The position numbers and the translations under genes are program-made. From the NCBI RefSeq assembly GCF_018143015.1, contig NC_054740.1:50898240-50962239 (forward strand): a DNA stretch of 64,000 nt. The letters are read 5' to 3'. Source of the DNA: Lytechinus variegatus (Eukaryota > Echinodermata > Echinoidea > Temnopleuroida > Toxopneustidae). Under the pieces are notes generated by a model, which saw only the letters and a program-made list of their open reading frames with translations, was not told where the DNA came from and ran no database searches. Of this stretch, positions 1 to 12,247 are shown in pieces; position 1 is the stretch's first letter, and every line of letters begins with the position of its first letter.

Positions 1-121
1 TGAAGTGCCGACTTTTCCCATTTATTCATGTTATTTAAAGTAGAGCAATTAGAATTTAGATCAAAGATGGGTGAGGAGACAGAGAATGTGAGGGTGGGGG
101 CTAGCGAGGGTGTTTATTTAC

Positions 122-254
122 CTCTGGCAGTTCTCCCCAGTTCCACTCAAACTTGTCCACTCCGGCTGCCTTGTTGGCTTGCCTGAGGTTTGACTGCCGT
201 AGATGATCGGCTTCTGTGTCGCTCTTTGGTGTGGATGGACGGGTGGCCTGGGGG
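122..254 (-). CDS. LPIN: Lipin, coding exon 4 (residues 352-396, 3' limit in window)
   Basis: Fourth coding exon of the minus-strand lipin gene. It begins after a pyrimidine-rich acceptor ending CACAG, and its first base completes a codon split with exon 3 (AG+C, Ser352). It ends in CTGCCAGAG before a GTAAAT donor, in phase 0. The peptide runs from SPQATRPSTPK to FEWNWGELPE. The FEWNWGELPE block matches the conserved WxWGxxPE segment that follows the serine-rich linker in animal lipins. Lipins dephosphorylate phosphatidate to diacylglycerol at ER membranes and also act in the nucleus. The DxDxT phosphatase motif belongs to the C-LIP domain and is not in the window, so the gene continues past base 1. 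The assignment is firm because frame, splice sites and homology agree. Confidence 0.9.
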
Positions 255-895
255 CTGTGTGACACAGGGAACAGTAAAAAAAAATGTAAATTCTTGCTAT
301 CGGCAATAACCAAAAGTTATTGCATGAAGTGCATGGCGTAAATTTGCCATTTACTTTTGTGAAATGAAGAAGAATATCTACTTTCTTTGTTCAGTGATTT
401 ATATGACCAAACAACTTCCTGTATGCTTGTACTGTAGTTACAGCTAGTCTAGTTGCATCCACTATCGCAACCATTCTTAATCTCCACTTAAATACATTTC
501 AAGGAGGAACATTGTAAAACCTGCTACTTGTGTTATCCCTCTCGTTGTATACTATTTTTACCTTCAAGCTAGTAGAAGTTACTGGGTCACACCAGTACAC
601 AACATTAGCTACATCCAGGAACTTTTGGTTATTGTGGACAGCAAGGATTGGAAAATCAAACAGGCTTCATAACGCATTACACAAAGAGATCTAACGATAT
701 TGAAAGACAGGCAGTTACAGGAGAAAAAATAGAAATACCAAAAACGCCAAACATGAAGGGAATTTCAGCTCGTCATCGTGATCTGAAAATTTACACAGGT
801 ATAATTTGCCATCATGTACTTGCATAGAATTGCTTTGTATTACCTTTCTTTCTCAAAGGAAGTGAATTCAAAATGATACTATTAAAAACACAAAC
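255..895 (-). other. Lipin intron between coding exons 3 and 4
   Basis: A 641-bp intron with a GTTTGT donor and CACAG acceptor on the minus strand. It is AT-rich. I see no repeat of note, no second gene and no further lipin exon in it. Confidence 0.85.
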
Positions 896-1677
896 CTGAC
901 GATTGGTGTGTAGTCTCCGTCAGAGAAGACATGGAAAGGTCTTTGAGTTGGGGTAGTGAGATTGTTCCAATCCTCACGAGATACAAATTCATCAGCCACC
1001 AAGCTGACGGGACGATCTACCTGATGGTCGTCATTTTCATCACCCTCGACATCATCGATGGGAAAGATGCCTTCCAACTCTTCATCGGAATGCTGCGAAG
1101 ATGACGTGCTGGATTCTGACATTGTAGCCACTCTCCTGACGTTACTGTTTTGCGGCGGAGTCTTCTCGCTCTTGCCGCCCTTCCCGCTTTTCCTCCGCCG
1201 CCTTTTTGCACGGATCCTGCTCCTTGAGTTGTTCGCTTTGGTTTCAGTTTCTATTGCAATGCTCTCCGTCGTGTGAGGGCTTGACCCAGCACCGAGTCTT
1301 TGTTCAACTTTGGACGACACATCCTCCTCCTGGCTCGAACCTGCTTCCACATCCTGAAGGGTCTTCAAGGAGTTCTTTGTCTTTGTCAGCTTCTTCTCTT
1401 TTGCTTTTATACCCGACCCTGACGCTTCGAGGCTGATATCAGCAAGTTTTTCTCCCACTGAGTGCATGTCCACCTCTTTACCAAGAGGCTGGGAACTGCT
1501 TCCCCGCAGACTGGCTGAGCTCATGGTCTTAATGGTCGGCTCTGATTCACGACTGCTCTCTGTCTCGGAGCGGGAGTGGCGGGATGGTCTCTGGATGTGA
1601 AGCTCTTTCATACCCTCTTCAAAGAGGTTCTCTGAGGTGGGGATAGGGGAGGTTGCAAGGTGTTCAGGGACAGTATC
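896..1677 (-). CDS. LPIN: Lipin, coding exon 3 (residues 92-352): serine-rich linker with polybasic NLS-type motif
   Basis: The largest lipin exon here (782 bp). The acceptor ends CTGCAG; the donor GTTTGT leaves a codon split after two bases. It opens with DTVPEHLATSPIPTS; the LATSPIP block directly follows the N-LIP domain in vertebrate lipins. The middle is low-complexity, rich in Ser, Glu and Lys and probably disordered, as in other lipins. Residues 245-260 (RIRAKRRRRKSGKGGK) form the polybasic segment that in vertebrate lipin-1 gives nuclear localisation and electrostatic binding to phosphatidate. FSDGDYTP near residues 342-349 matches the conserved SDGDWSP-type motif. Many Ser/Thr sites suit control by phosphorylation, which is known for the family but inferred here. 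The ORF is open beyond both splice sites, so the boundaries rest on consensus sites and phase, which agree with the neighbouring exons. Confidence 0.9.
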
Positions 1678-2341
1678 CTGCAGGATAAACAATACAAGAA
1701 CAATATTCATTAAAATAATTTTCCATATAAATAAATTTCCATTATTCAAAGAAAGAAATATCAGAACACTATATCATCCTTATTGACCTTTGAAAAAGGA
1801 TTATTTCAAAGGATTTTAATAGTGAAAACAGGAAACCAAATGTTTCAACCTCACTTAATCTCAAGTGCTTTCGCTTCATTATCAGACTTTATCAGAAGAT
1901 GGATAGTCATTGGCAACAAGGAAATAACACCCATTTTGTAACTTTTATGAAAAGATTAAAGTTGTTCAATACTCTGCAGCACTGCAAATATCTATGCCAT
2001 TTCCTCTGTCTGCGGGGTGACTACGTCTTGTCATATGACAAAACAAAACTAGTTTAGAAATTACCAATTGGTATGTGGTTTAGGTGACCTAAACTGTAAA
2101 GCCTGATATCCTTGCTCTTCTTCACCTCAATCGCTTCAGCAAGGCTACATCAATGATGATGACTTCATCGGTTTCATAAATTCAAGAAAATTCTGCAATG
2201 ACCACTTCATCTAATATCAAGCTGTCCATTTTAGTACAAAACACATCGGTAACTATTATAAAACCTTTTACCGGTACTTCTTTTGCCTCCATTTTCACCA
2301 TTTACTACAACTTATTCAAGGAAAACATATTGTAGACATAC
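1678..2341 (-). other. Lipin intron between coding exons 2 and 3
   Basis: A 664-bp intron with a GTATGT donor and CTGCAG acceptor on the minus strand. It is AT-rich and I see no other feature. Confidence 0.85.
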
Positions 2342-2434
2342 CTCTTCCTCCATTTCTTCCACAAAGAAAGCTTCACCACTTTCTCCGAGCTTCATGTAAA
2401 GATCCACAGGCTCCCCATTGATTTGAATATCAAC
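2342..2434 (-). CDS. LPIN: Lipin, coding exon 2 (residues 61-91), end of N-LIP domain
   Basis: A 93-bp exon of exactly 31 codons, phase 0 at both ends. It follows a TTACAG acceptor and stops before a GTATGT donor. It encodes [17 protein letters not shown] followed by [14 protein letters not shown]. The series [23 protein letters not shown] is nearly the same as the end of the N-LIP domain in vertebrate lipins (INGE.VDLHMKLGDNGEAFFVQE). Exon 1 ends REKI, so the join reads REKI-VDIQI, exactly where the family needs it. The exon is too short to stand out as an ORF and was found by homology. N-LIP packs with C-LIP in the folded phosphatase, so this exon is needed for activity. Confidence 0.92.
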
Positions 2435-5039
2435 CTGTAAGTTGAGTAACAAAATAAAGAAAAGAGATTGATTGAAGAATGACACAGGGCTGCCATAGAA
2501 TAATTCTGCAGAAAATTGCTAATCATTTTAAGGGTTTTTACAATTTTTTTCAGCATATCATGCAATCTATATTTGTACTGGGTTTTAATCTTCTAATGAA
2601 TGGCAACATTTGCAGTAAACTGACCTTGTGGCATTAAAGTGGAAGGTTTATATTGTGTATAAATTCATATGTAATGACGGAATAAAGATTACCCTTCCTG
2701 CAAGAGTCACAAGGGCATAATATCAAATTGATTTTCACCTCTGGCACAAAGTAGTTGCTAGCGGGTCATTCATATTAGTTTGGAATGTCATCCTCTACAG
2801 TATGTACCGTATACAGTAGTACCACTGACAATATACATGTATACAGTGTACAGTGTACAAGGACTGCATACAGATTACTTTTCTGCATACACATTACACT
2901 TTAACACATGTACCAATTCATGAACTATTGAAGTGCTGAACAGCATGTGTGTGGATATTAAAATGATCTATTAAATCCTTGTATCGTGTTACTTACTTCC
3001 TGACTTCATCCCCATTAGAAGGAGATGCCACATCCTATCTCTCCTAATTGATTTCACTCTCATGTAATTACCAGATAACGTTTGAATTTAGTATGTGTTT
3101 ATAATTACATTTAGAAACTCTATCTCCTCATGATAACCACAAACTTTCAATTTCCAGAGAGCAAAATGTTTCTAAAAAGTTAAATTTACATTACAAATTG
3201 CAGACAATAACAAAACATGTATATGCAATATTCATCAGATTTCCTGAGACTATGTAAGCTACTAATTTTTTGGTTATCTAATAATAGTATGATGTAGGGC
3301 ACACTACACGTACCGGTATAATGAAATGCTTAAAAGATTATATACATAATCATGTTACACTACAGATAGAATATACAAATTTTGAAATAATTTCTTTAAT
3401 AGTATTTCATCACAATGTGCTTTGCACTATTATGACTGCAGCACTAAAATTTGCCACACAAAATGAACTTTAGAAACCTTTTACATTGGAGTGTACATGT
3501 ACATAAATCTATTAAATTTCAAATATTTTCTTTATCAATCCAAATGGCTGCCACAATAAAAATTTATGATTTAAATCATTTCCTGACTCCCTGTACTTGT
3601 ACTATGGTCTCATTAACTTTACTGCAATTGACAGTCACGTTGCCAGTTTGGTTTCTTGTACACAAAATACATATGGTGTCCTTGAAACACAAAACATCCT
3701 TCTATCTATGTTTGTGGATTTTGTTGATAAATTATTGGGGCAAATGTTGAGATAAGGAGATGCTGACGTTACTATATTGGTGTGGATTTTGCTAATCTGC
3801 TATCTGATTTTAGAACAAAAATAAATTAGAAAAAATAGCCGATGTACAAGATTTCATGCATTTACTTGTTAAAGATAACCTATTAATTTGTTTCTGTAAA
3901 GTAGATCTAGCAACTATCAACAAAACAGAAATCACAATAGTTGAACACAGCAGATTAAACACACATGCATGGACTGAATCATCACATCAGAATCCTACCA
4001 AATGTAGTAACTTGGGGGGAAGTATGGTATCATGAATTCCTGATTATTTTTCAATGCAAAAAAGTACCAGTTTTTCATACTCCAACCTCAATGCCAAAAT
4101 TACCAGTTTTTCACACTCCAACTTCCAAAATCAGTTCCCTCATCCACGATAATGGCCTTCAAAACCATCACATATGGAATTGATGCCCTTCCAATTTTTG
4201 CAGACTCTAGTGTAAGACTACACTAGCATGCCCTTTTAGCCAGTGGACTTGTGCCCTGTGGCCGTCCGGTACATGTGTCCCATTGGAAAGTACTTTAAGG
4301 TCAAGTCCACCCCAGAAAAATGTTGATTTGAATAAATATAGAGAAAAATCAAATTAGCATAACACTAAAAATTTGATCAAAATTGGATGAAAACAAGAAA
4401 GTTCTGACATTTTAAAGTTTCGCTTATTTTTCACTAAACAGTTTAATATGCACAACTCAGTGACATGCAAACAAGACAGTCAATGATGTCTCTCACTATT
4501 TTTTTTTTTTCATTTTTTTACAGATTTGACAAAAATGGCCAACTTGACTGCAATGCTAATTCCACATGTTCAGGGAGGAATAAATCATTGCTTCAATTGA
4601 CAATGAGAAAATTAGAATATTTCGAATTTCATATGAAAATACAAAAGAAATGATGAGTGGATGACATCATCAGGCTCCTCATTTACATACTGAACAGGAT
4701 ATGCATATAACTATTTTGTGAAATCAAGCGAAACTTTAAAATGTCATAAAGTTCTTTCTAATCTTACATCCGATTTTGATGACATTTTCAGTGTTATGTT
4801 TGTTGGGATTTCTCTTTTTAATCAAATCAACTTTTTTATTGGGGTGGACTTGTCCTTTAATATTGATACCATTTTTAATGGCCACAAAATGGCCTTGCCC
4901 CTGTTACTTCTTAATTTTTAAAGCCATGTTACTTATATACAACATAAATAACAATAAGTTAAGTCAATTTAATTTCTGACTTTAAACCTAAAGTCATCAT
5001 ATACTGCACATTCTGTGCTCATTAGTTGAAAATACTTAC
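2435..5039 (-). other. Lipin intron between coding exons 1 and 2
   Basis: A 2.6-kb intron with a GTAAGT donor and TTACAG acceptor on the minus strand. It holds one TTAA-ended foldback element at 4295-4860. The rest is AT-rich single-copy-looking sequence with no ORF that resembles a protein. Confidence 0.85.
4295..4860. mobile_element. TTAA-flanked foldback MITE, family A, full copy
   Basis: Long, imperfect terminal inverted repeats. The left end reads TTAAGGTCAAGTCCACCCC and the right end GGGGTGGACTTGTCCTTTAA, with homology running about 180 bp inwards on each side (for example GTTGATTTGAAT against ATCAAATCAAC, and ACATTTTAAAGTTTCGCTT against AAGCGAAACTTTAAAATGT). No coding capacity. It lies in the lipin intron. 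Related copies are at 53625-54231 and, partial, at 12248 and 16395. TTAA at both ends suits a TTAA-targeting (piggyBac-like) origin, but that class is an inference. Confidence 0.85.
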
Positions 5040-5219
5040 AATTTTCTCTCTGCTCCGAAGGACGCCCATCTTGCCGAAGCGGACGTGGAATGGAGAACAG
5101 ACAAGAGAACCATCGGGTTGCTTCACCACGATGACATCGATGGCACCAGTCAGCGTAGCAGGGTTAATCTCGCTGTAGAAGGTTTTCACCCCTGATATCA
5201 GGCGACCCACGTAATTCAT
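5040..5219 (-). CDS. LPIN: Lipin, coding exon 1 (residues 1-60), start of N-LIP domain
   Basis: Encodes [20 protein letters not shown] and then [40 protein letters not shown]. This matches the start of animal lipins ([39 protein letters not shown]) almost residue for residue. I chose the ATG at 5219 because every lipin begins MNYVG; the open frame extends three codons further up but only to a TTG. The ATG has A at -3. The exon ends AAAATT before GTAAGT, phase 0, and joins exon 2 directly. In lipins the N-terminal amphipathic helix and N-LIP fold support membrane association and pair with the C-LIP catalytic domain. Confidence is very high. Confidence 0.95.
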
Positions 5220-5283
5220 GCTGGTCAATTTACAGCTGGCTACAGTCCTCTCATCCTACTAGATGTCAATGGCACGTTATAAT
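5220..5283 (-). other. Lipin 5' UTR segment with upstream splice acceptor
   Basis: Just upstream of the ATG (minus strand) lies a pyrimidine-rich tract ending TTTTACCAG at 5284-5287. This makes a good acceptor and leaves a 64-nt 5' UTR in this exon. It implies at least one upstream non-coding exon at higher coordinates. A weaker alternative acceptor (CTAGTAG) lies closer to the ATG. Confidence 0.55.
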
Positions 5284-7201
5284 CTGGTAAAATAGGGAAA
5301 TGGAATACAGAATTGATCAGAATTGAAAGAACTTTTTTTTTAAATGATTCCTGAAGCATATTAGAGAGAAGTCAGCAATGTAAATATTCCTGAACTGTTT
5401 AGCGTTGAACGTTAATTGATGCTAATCGATTCCGACAGTGGTAATTAGATTCTTTGAATAACCTTGTGACTTTGTTGTAAATCTCTCCTCATACAAGTTT
5501 CTGTGGGGAATCCCCTCCTTATAATATGGCAACTAACATCTACAAGAAGTTTGCACAATGGATACACCAACTAATGAAAGATCAGCTGCTTACATGTAGG
5601 ATATGAAGGAAGGAAATGCATGGGAGTTGTTTTGGTTACAGGTTTACAGTGTACATTATACAACAGCATGTACATGTACCATCCTGTGTTGCAATCAATC
5701 ACATCTGTACACACATCTGTACCGATATACAGTGATCATGTGGCCACGCATGTGACAATGAATCACAGAAAATTATTATCTTGAAGACTTTAATACATGT
5801 ACTGTATAGTGTGTATCTTGATTCTCTTAACGGATTTCTATAACGTTTCATCACATTAACAATCCAGCAAATAATTTTTACAAAATCAATGTCAATATCA
5901 ACATAGGTCTAGTTGTCAGGCCGGGATAGAATGGCTTGAATTCCAAGTTTCCTAAGGCAACAAGAAATATTTGTCACAAAATTATTCAAATGATACATCC
6001 TGAACAGACCAGTCCTCTGGTGACTGATGAATACAGCAGGAATTGTGAATAGGCAGAGAGGGAGGGAAGAACAAGACCAACAAAGTCAAAGAATACTAAG
6101 GAGAAAATTAAATTTTGAATGATTTTTTTCTATTTCTAGCAATTATCACTACTTGAAATTACCAGAAAATCAAATGGCTTACATGTAGGCCTTTGTAATG
6201 TAGATAAGGCACAGAATAGAATTATCATTATGAGATATCAAAAGTATTTGATCTATACGTATACATCTACCTTGAAATGAGACACTGGCTACTATACTGA
6301 CTTTCATGATCCTTTACATTTATACTTCATACAGTATTTTCAAACAAGTACCACTCCATAGAAATAATAAGCAGAACTTTCCTGCACATGAGCATTTTCT
6401 ACTTTTTTTTTTCTTTGCTCACATTTGCCTCATAGTAACAAACAATATGAAAAAACATGCTCAAGTGAAGCGAAGACAATCTGTCAAATTAAAGGCAAAA
6501 TACTCTTAAAGCTTACCCAACACTCTACACTTATGGATCCTTCTGGATACTATTAAAATGAATGAATAAAAGTCAGGCACCAGAGCACTGAATACTACGC
6601 AATACGACAACAAACCACATGAACTTGCTCTTCTATTATATGTACAATTACATTAGGGTAATGAAGTGATGTGCTGAGCAACTCAAGCCTCCGGTTTGCT
6701 TCAGTGCACCACTTTGCGTTTTTTAAATGCTTTTTCTATCTCCCTCCCTCTCTTTCTCTCTCTCTTCACCACTATCTTCCTATCTCTTTGGCATCGGTCC
6801 AATATCCTTCCCATGTACACAAACCCACCCACGTATTTGAATTCCCTGTGTTATTATCTACATCACATGCCCAACCCGCTTGACATTTTTTTTCTAAACT
6901 GCTGGATGGGTTCCAACTCCATGCATTATGTATGTCAACCGTTCCAAAGGAGATGACACTACTATGGAATGCCACTTGTCAATAATGCCACGGACACTAA
7001 TTATTGATTTCAGGTAACATACATTACAGTTGATCTACATTCAATGGCGCAAAGAGCTGTACATGTCAAGGATGGAAGTAATGACATAATCTAGGACTAC
7101 ATGTACATGTACAAATTCAATTGTAATCTGATGGATTCTACACAAACTTTCATGTACATGTACACCTATTTCCATGTATTATTTCATGAGTCATGTGACC
7201 A

Positions 7202-7386
7202 GGGGCCCGTAACACAAATATTAGCAATGATTGTAGAAAAATATTTCTATGATTGATTCAATTGACTACTATGTACAATCTTCTTCTTCCAGTCTGGTAC
7301 AGTCCGCCACTGATGTATTATCGTACCTTTCACAATCAATTGTGAAAATCAAGCGTAAGATTAATTGCTAACCTTTGTGTCACAGG
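7202..7386. mobile_element. Small MITE, family D (CCCGTAACACAAA ends), copy 1
   Basis: The left end GGGGCCCGTAACACAAA and right end TTTGTGTCACAGG are inverted, and the subterminal TTAGCAATGATT and TTAATTGCTAA also pair. The same ends recur at 26432-26556. No coding capacity. This copy has roughly 50 extra bases in the middle relative to the other. Confidence 0.65.
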
Positions 7387-7907
7387 ACTGGACTGGACCC
7401 AGACATTTTCATAGAGGCGTAAGATTCTGTTGTCCTACTGTTCACACAATTTTACATTTTTGCGCTTAAAAAATAAAACCAACTTTTTCAAAAAGGAATC
7501 AAACAAAACGCAATTTTTTTTAATAACCTAGATTCCTTTTGCAAATCAAAATGTGAATTAACTGCAGGTATTCACTTATTTATTTACATTATCATTTTTG
7601 TAATTTTAATTTCCTTCATCATTCTTTCGGTTGCATGCACTTTATCTTATTCTTTTTGTCCAGAAGTAGAGGACTCACAATTAGGTCACAGTCATGACCC
7701 CTTCTACATGTACATGTAGGTAGCCTATTGGAGGATACTTGGTACTGCTCAATGTGCCCTAGCCAGGCTGTCCAGATGATACTTTCATTCAAAGTGGGAG
7801 GTTATTCAATCATGCCATACATGTACCTGTAGTGTCCTCTGATAAAATGTTATGTTTTTACTATGTGTACCGGTATGAAGAAACCAAAAAACACCAAACA
7901 AGGCAAA

Positions 7908-8543
7908 AGCAATTTTTTGTCTCGCCCACGTATAAAAATTACCAGAAATATCGTGATTCGCGAGGGCATGCAACAGAATTTTATCAAAACTTCATTGTAA
8001 TATGACTGGGATGGAATAACACTTGCCTTAAGAGCCTTTAACTTTAATGTTGACCTGAAAATGACCTTTGACCTTATCGTGTGACCTCCGACTGCAGCAT
8101 AACATGCAGGTCCCCCAAGTCCATCTACCATCCAAGTTTGGTTGAAAAGCACCTACGGTTGCGGAGTTAGGTAAGGTTGACCTGAAAATGACCTTTGACC
8201 TTATCGTGTGACCTCCGACTGCAGCATAACATGCAGGTCCCCCAAGTCCATCTACCATCCAAGTTTGGGTGAAAAGTGACCTACGGTTGCGGAGTTAGGT
8301 GTCATATTAAAGAGAGTCTTGCATGTAAACTTTAACGTTCACCTGAAAATGACCTTTGACCTTACCATGTGACCTCCAACTGCAGCATAACATGCAGGTC
8401 CCCCAAGTCCATCTACCATCCAAGTTTGGTTGAAAAGCACCTTACGGTTGTGGAGTTATGTGTCATTAGATTTGTGACGGACGGACGACATTTGGATCCC
8501 CAAGTCTCGCCTTCACCTCTGGTGGGCGAGACAACAAAATGCT
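7908..8543. mobile_element. Element with TGTCTCGCCCAC inverted ends and three tandem units with DR1 motifs, copy 1
   Basis: The ends TGTCTCGCCCAC (7918-7929) and GTGGGCGAGACA (8522-8533) are exact inverses, and homology extends a few bases outwards. Inside are three tandem units of about 125-160 bp, each starting near TGACCTGAAAATGACCTTTG and including TGACCTCCGACTGCAGC or a close variant. Each unit carries TGACCTTTGACC (8062, 8189, 8350). No coding capacity. The second copy is at 33930-34615. Confidence 0.8.
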
Positions 8544-8793
8544 ATAGATTTAAAAGTATAAAGCATAAATATTTCTGCTGAATTAATGCTTAAAACCCCA
8601 ATTAACAACAATAAGAATTGAAAAGCATATTTCAGTACAAAATAGTGATTTGACAATTGTACAGTTTTCCTGCTCCTAAAAAATGCTTGCCATGGGACAT
8701 ATTTGACGTAGACCAAGATTGCTGATAGAAAAAAAAATTCCACGGGTAAAATCCAACTTGTGTTTCCCGAACTCCTTTATGAGTATGACTATG

Positions 8794-9472
8794 ACCCCTG
8801 TTACATCTGAGAGATTCCCTACCTCGGGCCGGCCCGGGGCCTACCTCGGGTCGGAAAGAAATCAGATGTAAACATCCCAAACCTACCTCGGGCCACCTTT
8901 TAGCGAACCTACCCGAGACCACATCCAGAGGTAGTCTCGGGTAGGTATCGGGCCGGCCCCGGTCCACCGATTGGTAGATGTAAACGCACACAAGCTTTCG
9001 AACCTATCTCGGTCCGTTCGCCAGCTTTCAAATTACGTCATATAGTGCGTGCTATCCCCTCCCCAGCCCCGTCGTTCTTCGAATGTTTTTGCGGCATGCG
9101 ACATGTGAATTGTGATTGATAAAGTCTTTGATTTGAGTGAAAAGAAGCATTTCAAACGTATCCTTTTCAAGTCGATCATATCTTCCACGACTGCTGGGAT
9201 CATCAGCATTCTTTCAGAATCTCGGGTAACTTCAATTAGCGCGCGCGAATTATTCGGAGATAGATCGAGAGCGCCTTTTAAAGGTGTCAGCAATCGGATG
9301 CCGCTCGAAACAGTACAGATAGGGTGATAGGGGAGGGAATGAACACTGTGATGTAAACAGACCACATTTCGGACTCGGTCCGTTCGCGAAGCTAATCCAC
9401 CAATAATCCAGTCAAGGTTGCAAGTGGACTCGGTCGGGTCTCGGGTAGGACACTTTCAGATGTAACAGGGGT
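8794..9472. mobile_element. Non-autonomous DNA transposon with 17-bp TIRs and 5-bp target duplication
   Basis: The ends ACCCCTGTTACATCTGA (8794-8810) and TCAGATGTAACAGGGGT (9456-9472) are perfect inverted repeats. Exact direct repeats CTATG flank them (8789-8793 and 9473-9477). The interior is CpG-rich and repeats CTACCTCGGG / CCCGAGGTAG-type decamers in both orientations near both ends. No transposase. I cannot assign a superfamily with confidence. Confidence 0.8.
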
Positions 9473-12247
9473 CTATGACCCTCAATAGTTTGGGACTCCA
9501 AAACAAATTTTGGTAGTCCCACATGTAGACTTCAATGGTGTTGCCATGAAAATCTACATACATGTATGGGACTACAATATTTACTGAGTTCAAATTCAAA
9601 TCAGAGTCGGGAAAGAGGTGAATATTCTTCATTTTTCTGATAGTTTTCAACTAAATCAAAATAATTTAAAGGAATCATGGAAAATAGATGGCCATTTCAT
9701 GGATTTAAAAATGTAAATGTGAAATTTTAGCAAATTTTTTTTTTCTTTTTTTAGGAGCATGATTTTTTGCTCTCCTTATTTTTTGGGGGGGAGCGCGGTA
9801 GGAGCGCCAGCGCGATCGCGCTCCTCAAAAATGAAGGTCTGGTTTGGGCAAACTTTGGGGTATTATAATAAGACATCAAAAAAATAATATTTGGCCTGTT
9901 TAGAGTGTAATTTCAATTACCAAAATCGATCATAGCACACAGCATATATCTGATATTTGGCAAATTGCGTCAAATACGGTAGGCCCTACATGTATTTGGG
10001 GAAAAGGCATGCTTCCACCACTTCCGTTAAGTTCACTAATTTTTCATTTAATATTTTCTGACATTACCGTAGTCAACATTCAGGTCTATACAACAATAAT
10101 AAGAGTACATATGATTGTAACATGATTTTAAAAATTGTATTTTGGGTTTTTGTCCAAAAAAATATATATATTTGTGTAGATCTTCAAATCTCTGATTTGT
10201 TTCACACTGTCAAAAATACCTGGTATTTTCTGATCATAGTAGATCTAGATCAGGGTAAATTTCCTGATCAGCACAATCAGAGAATACCGGGACAGTATTC
10301 TTGAACTGTTTGAGGATGAAACAAAAGCCACAGTTGGCCTTATGTTAAAGGTTTGGATGCATTGACGTAACGTAGTACCTCGAGTTCACTCATTCAATGA
10401 ACAAGGTTATGATATAACCTCATTCTCAGATACATCTCCATGTGTGGCAAAATAAAGGGTGGTAATTTTGACTTATTTTCTCTTTTTCTATCCAGGACAA
10501 ATGCTTGATTTTTTTACACTGTGTTAGTTTCCAATACAGCTATTCATCACATAACTTGGCTCTTAATAGATTTGATTCTTTAAATTATTTTTTCTTTATT
10601 AAAAATAGAGATTGAAAAATGAAAATTTTCTTTGCCATATTACTTTCCACCAATAGAGGGCGTACACAAAAATATGCCCAAAATTCAAGTTTTTGAGTGC
10701 TCTGGTGAATACAAAAATTATTCCCAAGTTACTAATGAAAAAAAAAATTGCAACTGTATGGAGATTAGTAATTTTGGTCACAAAAGTGATATTTTAATGA
10801 TTTTTTTAGAGTGTGTGCTATGTACAGCATTGGAATACCATAGTCCTACCTGTAGATTCCCCACAGGCAGGATGGTTGCAGTGAACAAGTGCTCGAGTTG
10901 ACTTACCGACAAAAATATAGATCGAGGCCGAGAGCTATAGATCTGAATTTACACTGAATCTCCTTGTAAGCTGTAGAGGTATGCTATGTATTTCTCACAA
11001 ATCCAAGCAGATCTAGTAGTAGATGTATTTCAACATCAATTCGCAACTGCAAGAGCACAAAACAGCCCAGCTTCAATTCCAAACTCATCTAGAATAAGAT
11101 CTAGCTTTCTACCAAGAACTTAAGAAGACCAAGAGGCAGAATCAAAGAATATTATCTACAAATCACATACAGGCAGATTCTACTTCAATATTTACAGCAA
11201 ATTTATCAAAGGAAAAAGTTCTGCAAGAATAGATAGCGTTGGTTATCCGAGTACAGGTAGTACGAAACAAGTTGTATTGTGAACTTGTTCCTGCTCATTA
11301 CACAGTATATAAAGCCCAACAAGTTCAATATGCATGAATATGGCATCACACAACCACATCAGCTGATCTTACACACGTACCTAGTCTCTGTCAAAGCCTT
11401 CTCTTTTTCAAACAAACCAATGCTGCATCAAATTGTTAGAATTTATCAATTGTCAAAATAACACACCAGGTACATCATTTAGAAAGATGTTTTCTTGTGA
11501 TACTTAATTATACATGTTGCCCCAAAAAAGAAGTACAGCAAGCCAATGTTATACATGTACAAAACTACTTTTCAATTTGGGTTTATCTATGAGACTAGGC
11601 CCCTCTCCGCATCAACACACCATGCCAATATCATGTGATGAGATGGACTGGTTCATTTGATGAACAGGGGTTTACAGAAAGGATTTAGTCAATTGATGCA
11701 TATCTGCTTTCTTGTGTTGTTGTTGTTTTTGTATTCTTGTGAATGATAATAATAACAGCAATCAAAATGCACCAAGCCCTGATATAGTACAAATTTTCTG
11801 ATCAGGGTTAATTGGGAAGAATGACCATGATCATATTCATAAAAGGTAAATAAATTATTATAATCTAATCTTGCATGCCTTATCTGAAGTTCAAGAAAGG
11901 GTAAATGCATGATATCAGGTATTTGAGAACAGAAAGCAATAAAACTGATAAGGAAATTACATGTGTCCAGTTAAACATTCAGGCCTGTACCAGTGTGTAA
12001 CCACCTCAAATATTGACTGTATCCTGGCAGAAACTGCAGACACCTAATTCACGTATAAATACAAATAGACATTTTGGAAAAAACTCATTGACGAGCATCA
12101 GTCATCTATCATCAACTATCATCATTTGTATAATGGATAATTAATATATATCCATGGTAATACTGTGTCAAAGTTGTCATGTGACAATGTTTTGATGTTA
12201 ACCAGCTTTCCATGCGATTAAATGCCTATATTAAGTGAAGTCTATTA

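Noticed and set aside
1058..1436. Plus-strand frames over lipin exon 3
   Set aside because: Antisense shadows of a Ser/Arg-rich coding exon.
8028..8258. Minus-strand frame with internal peptide repeat
   Set aside because: Produced by the tandem units of the DR1-bearing element.
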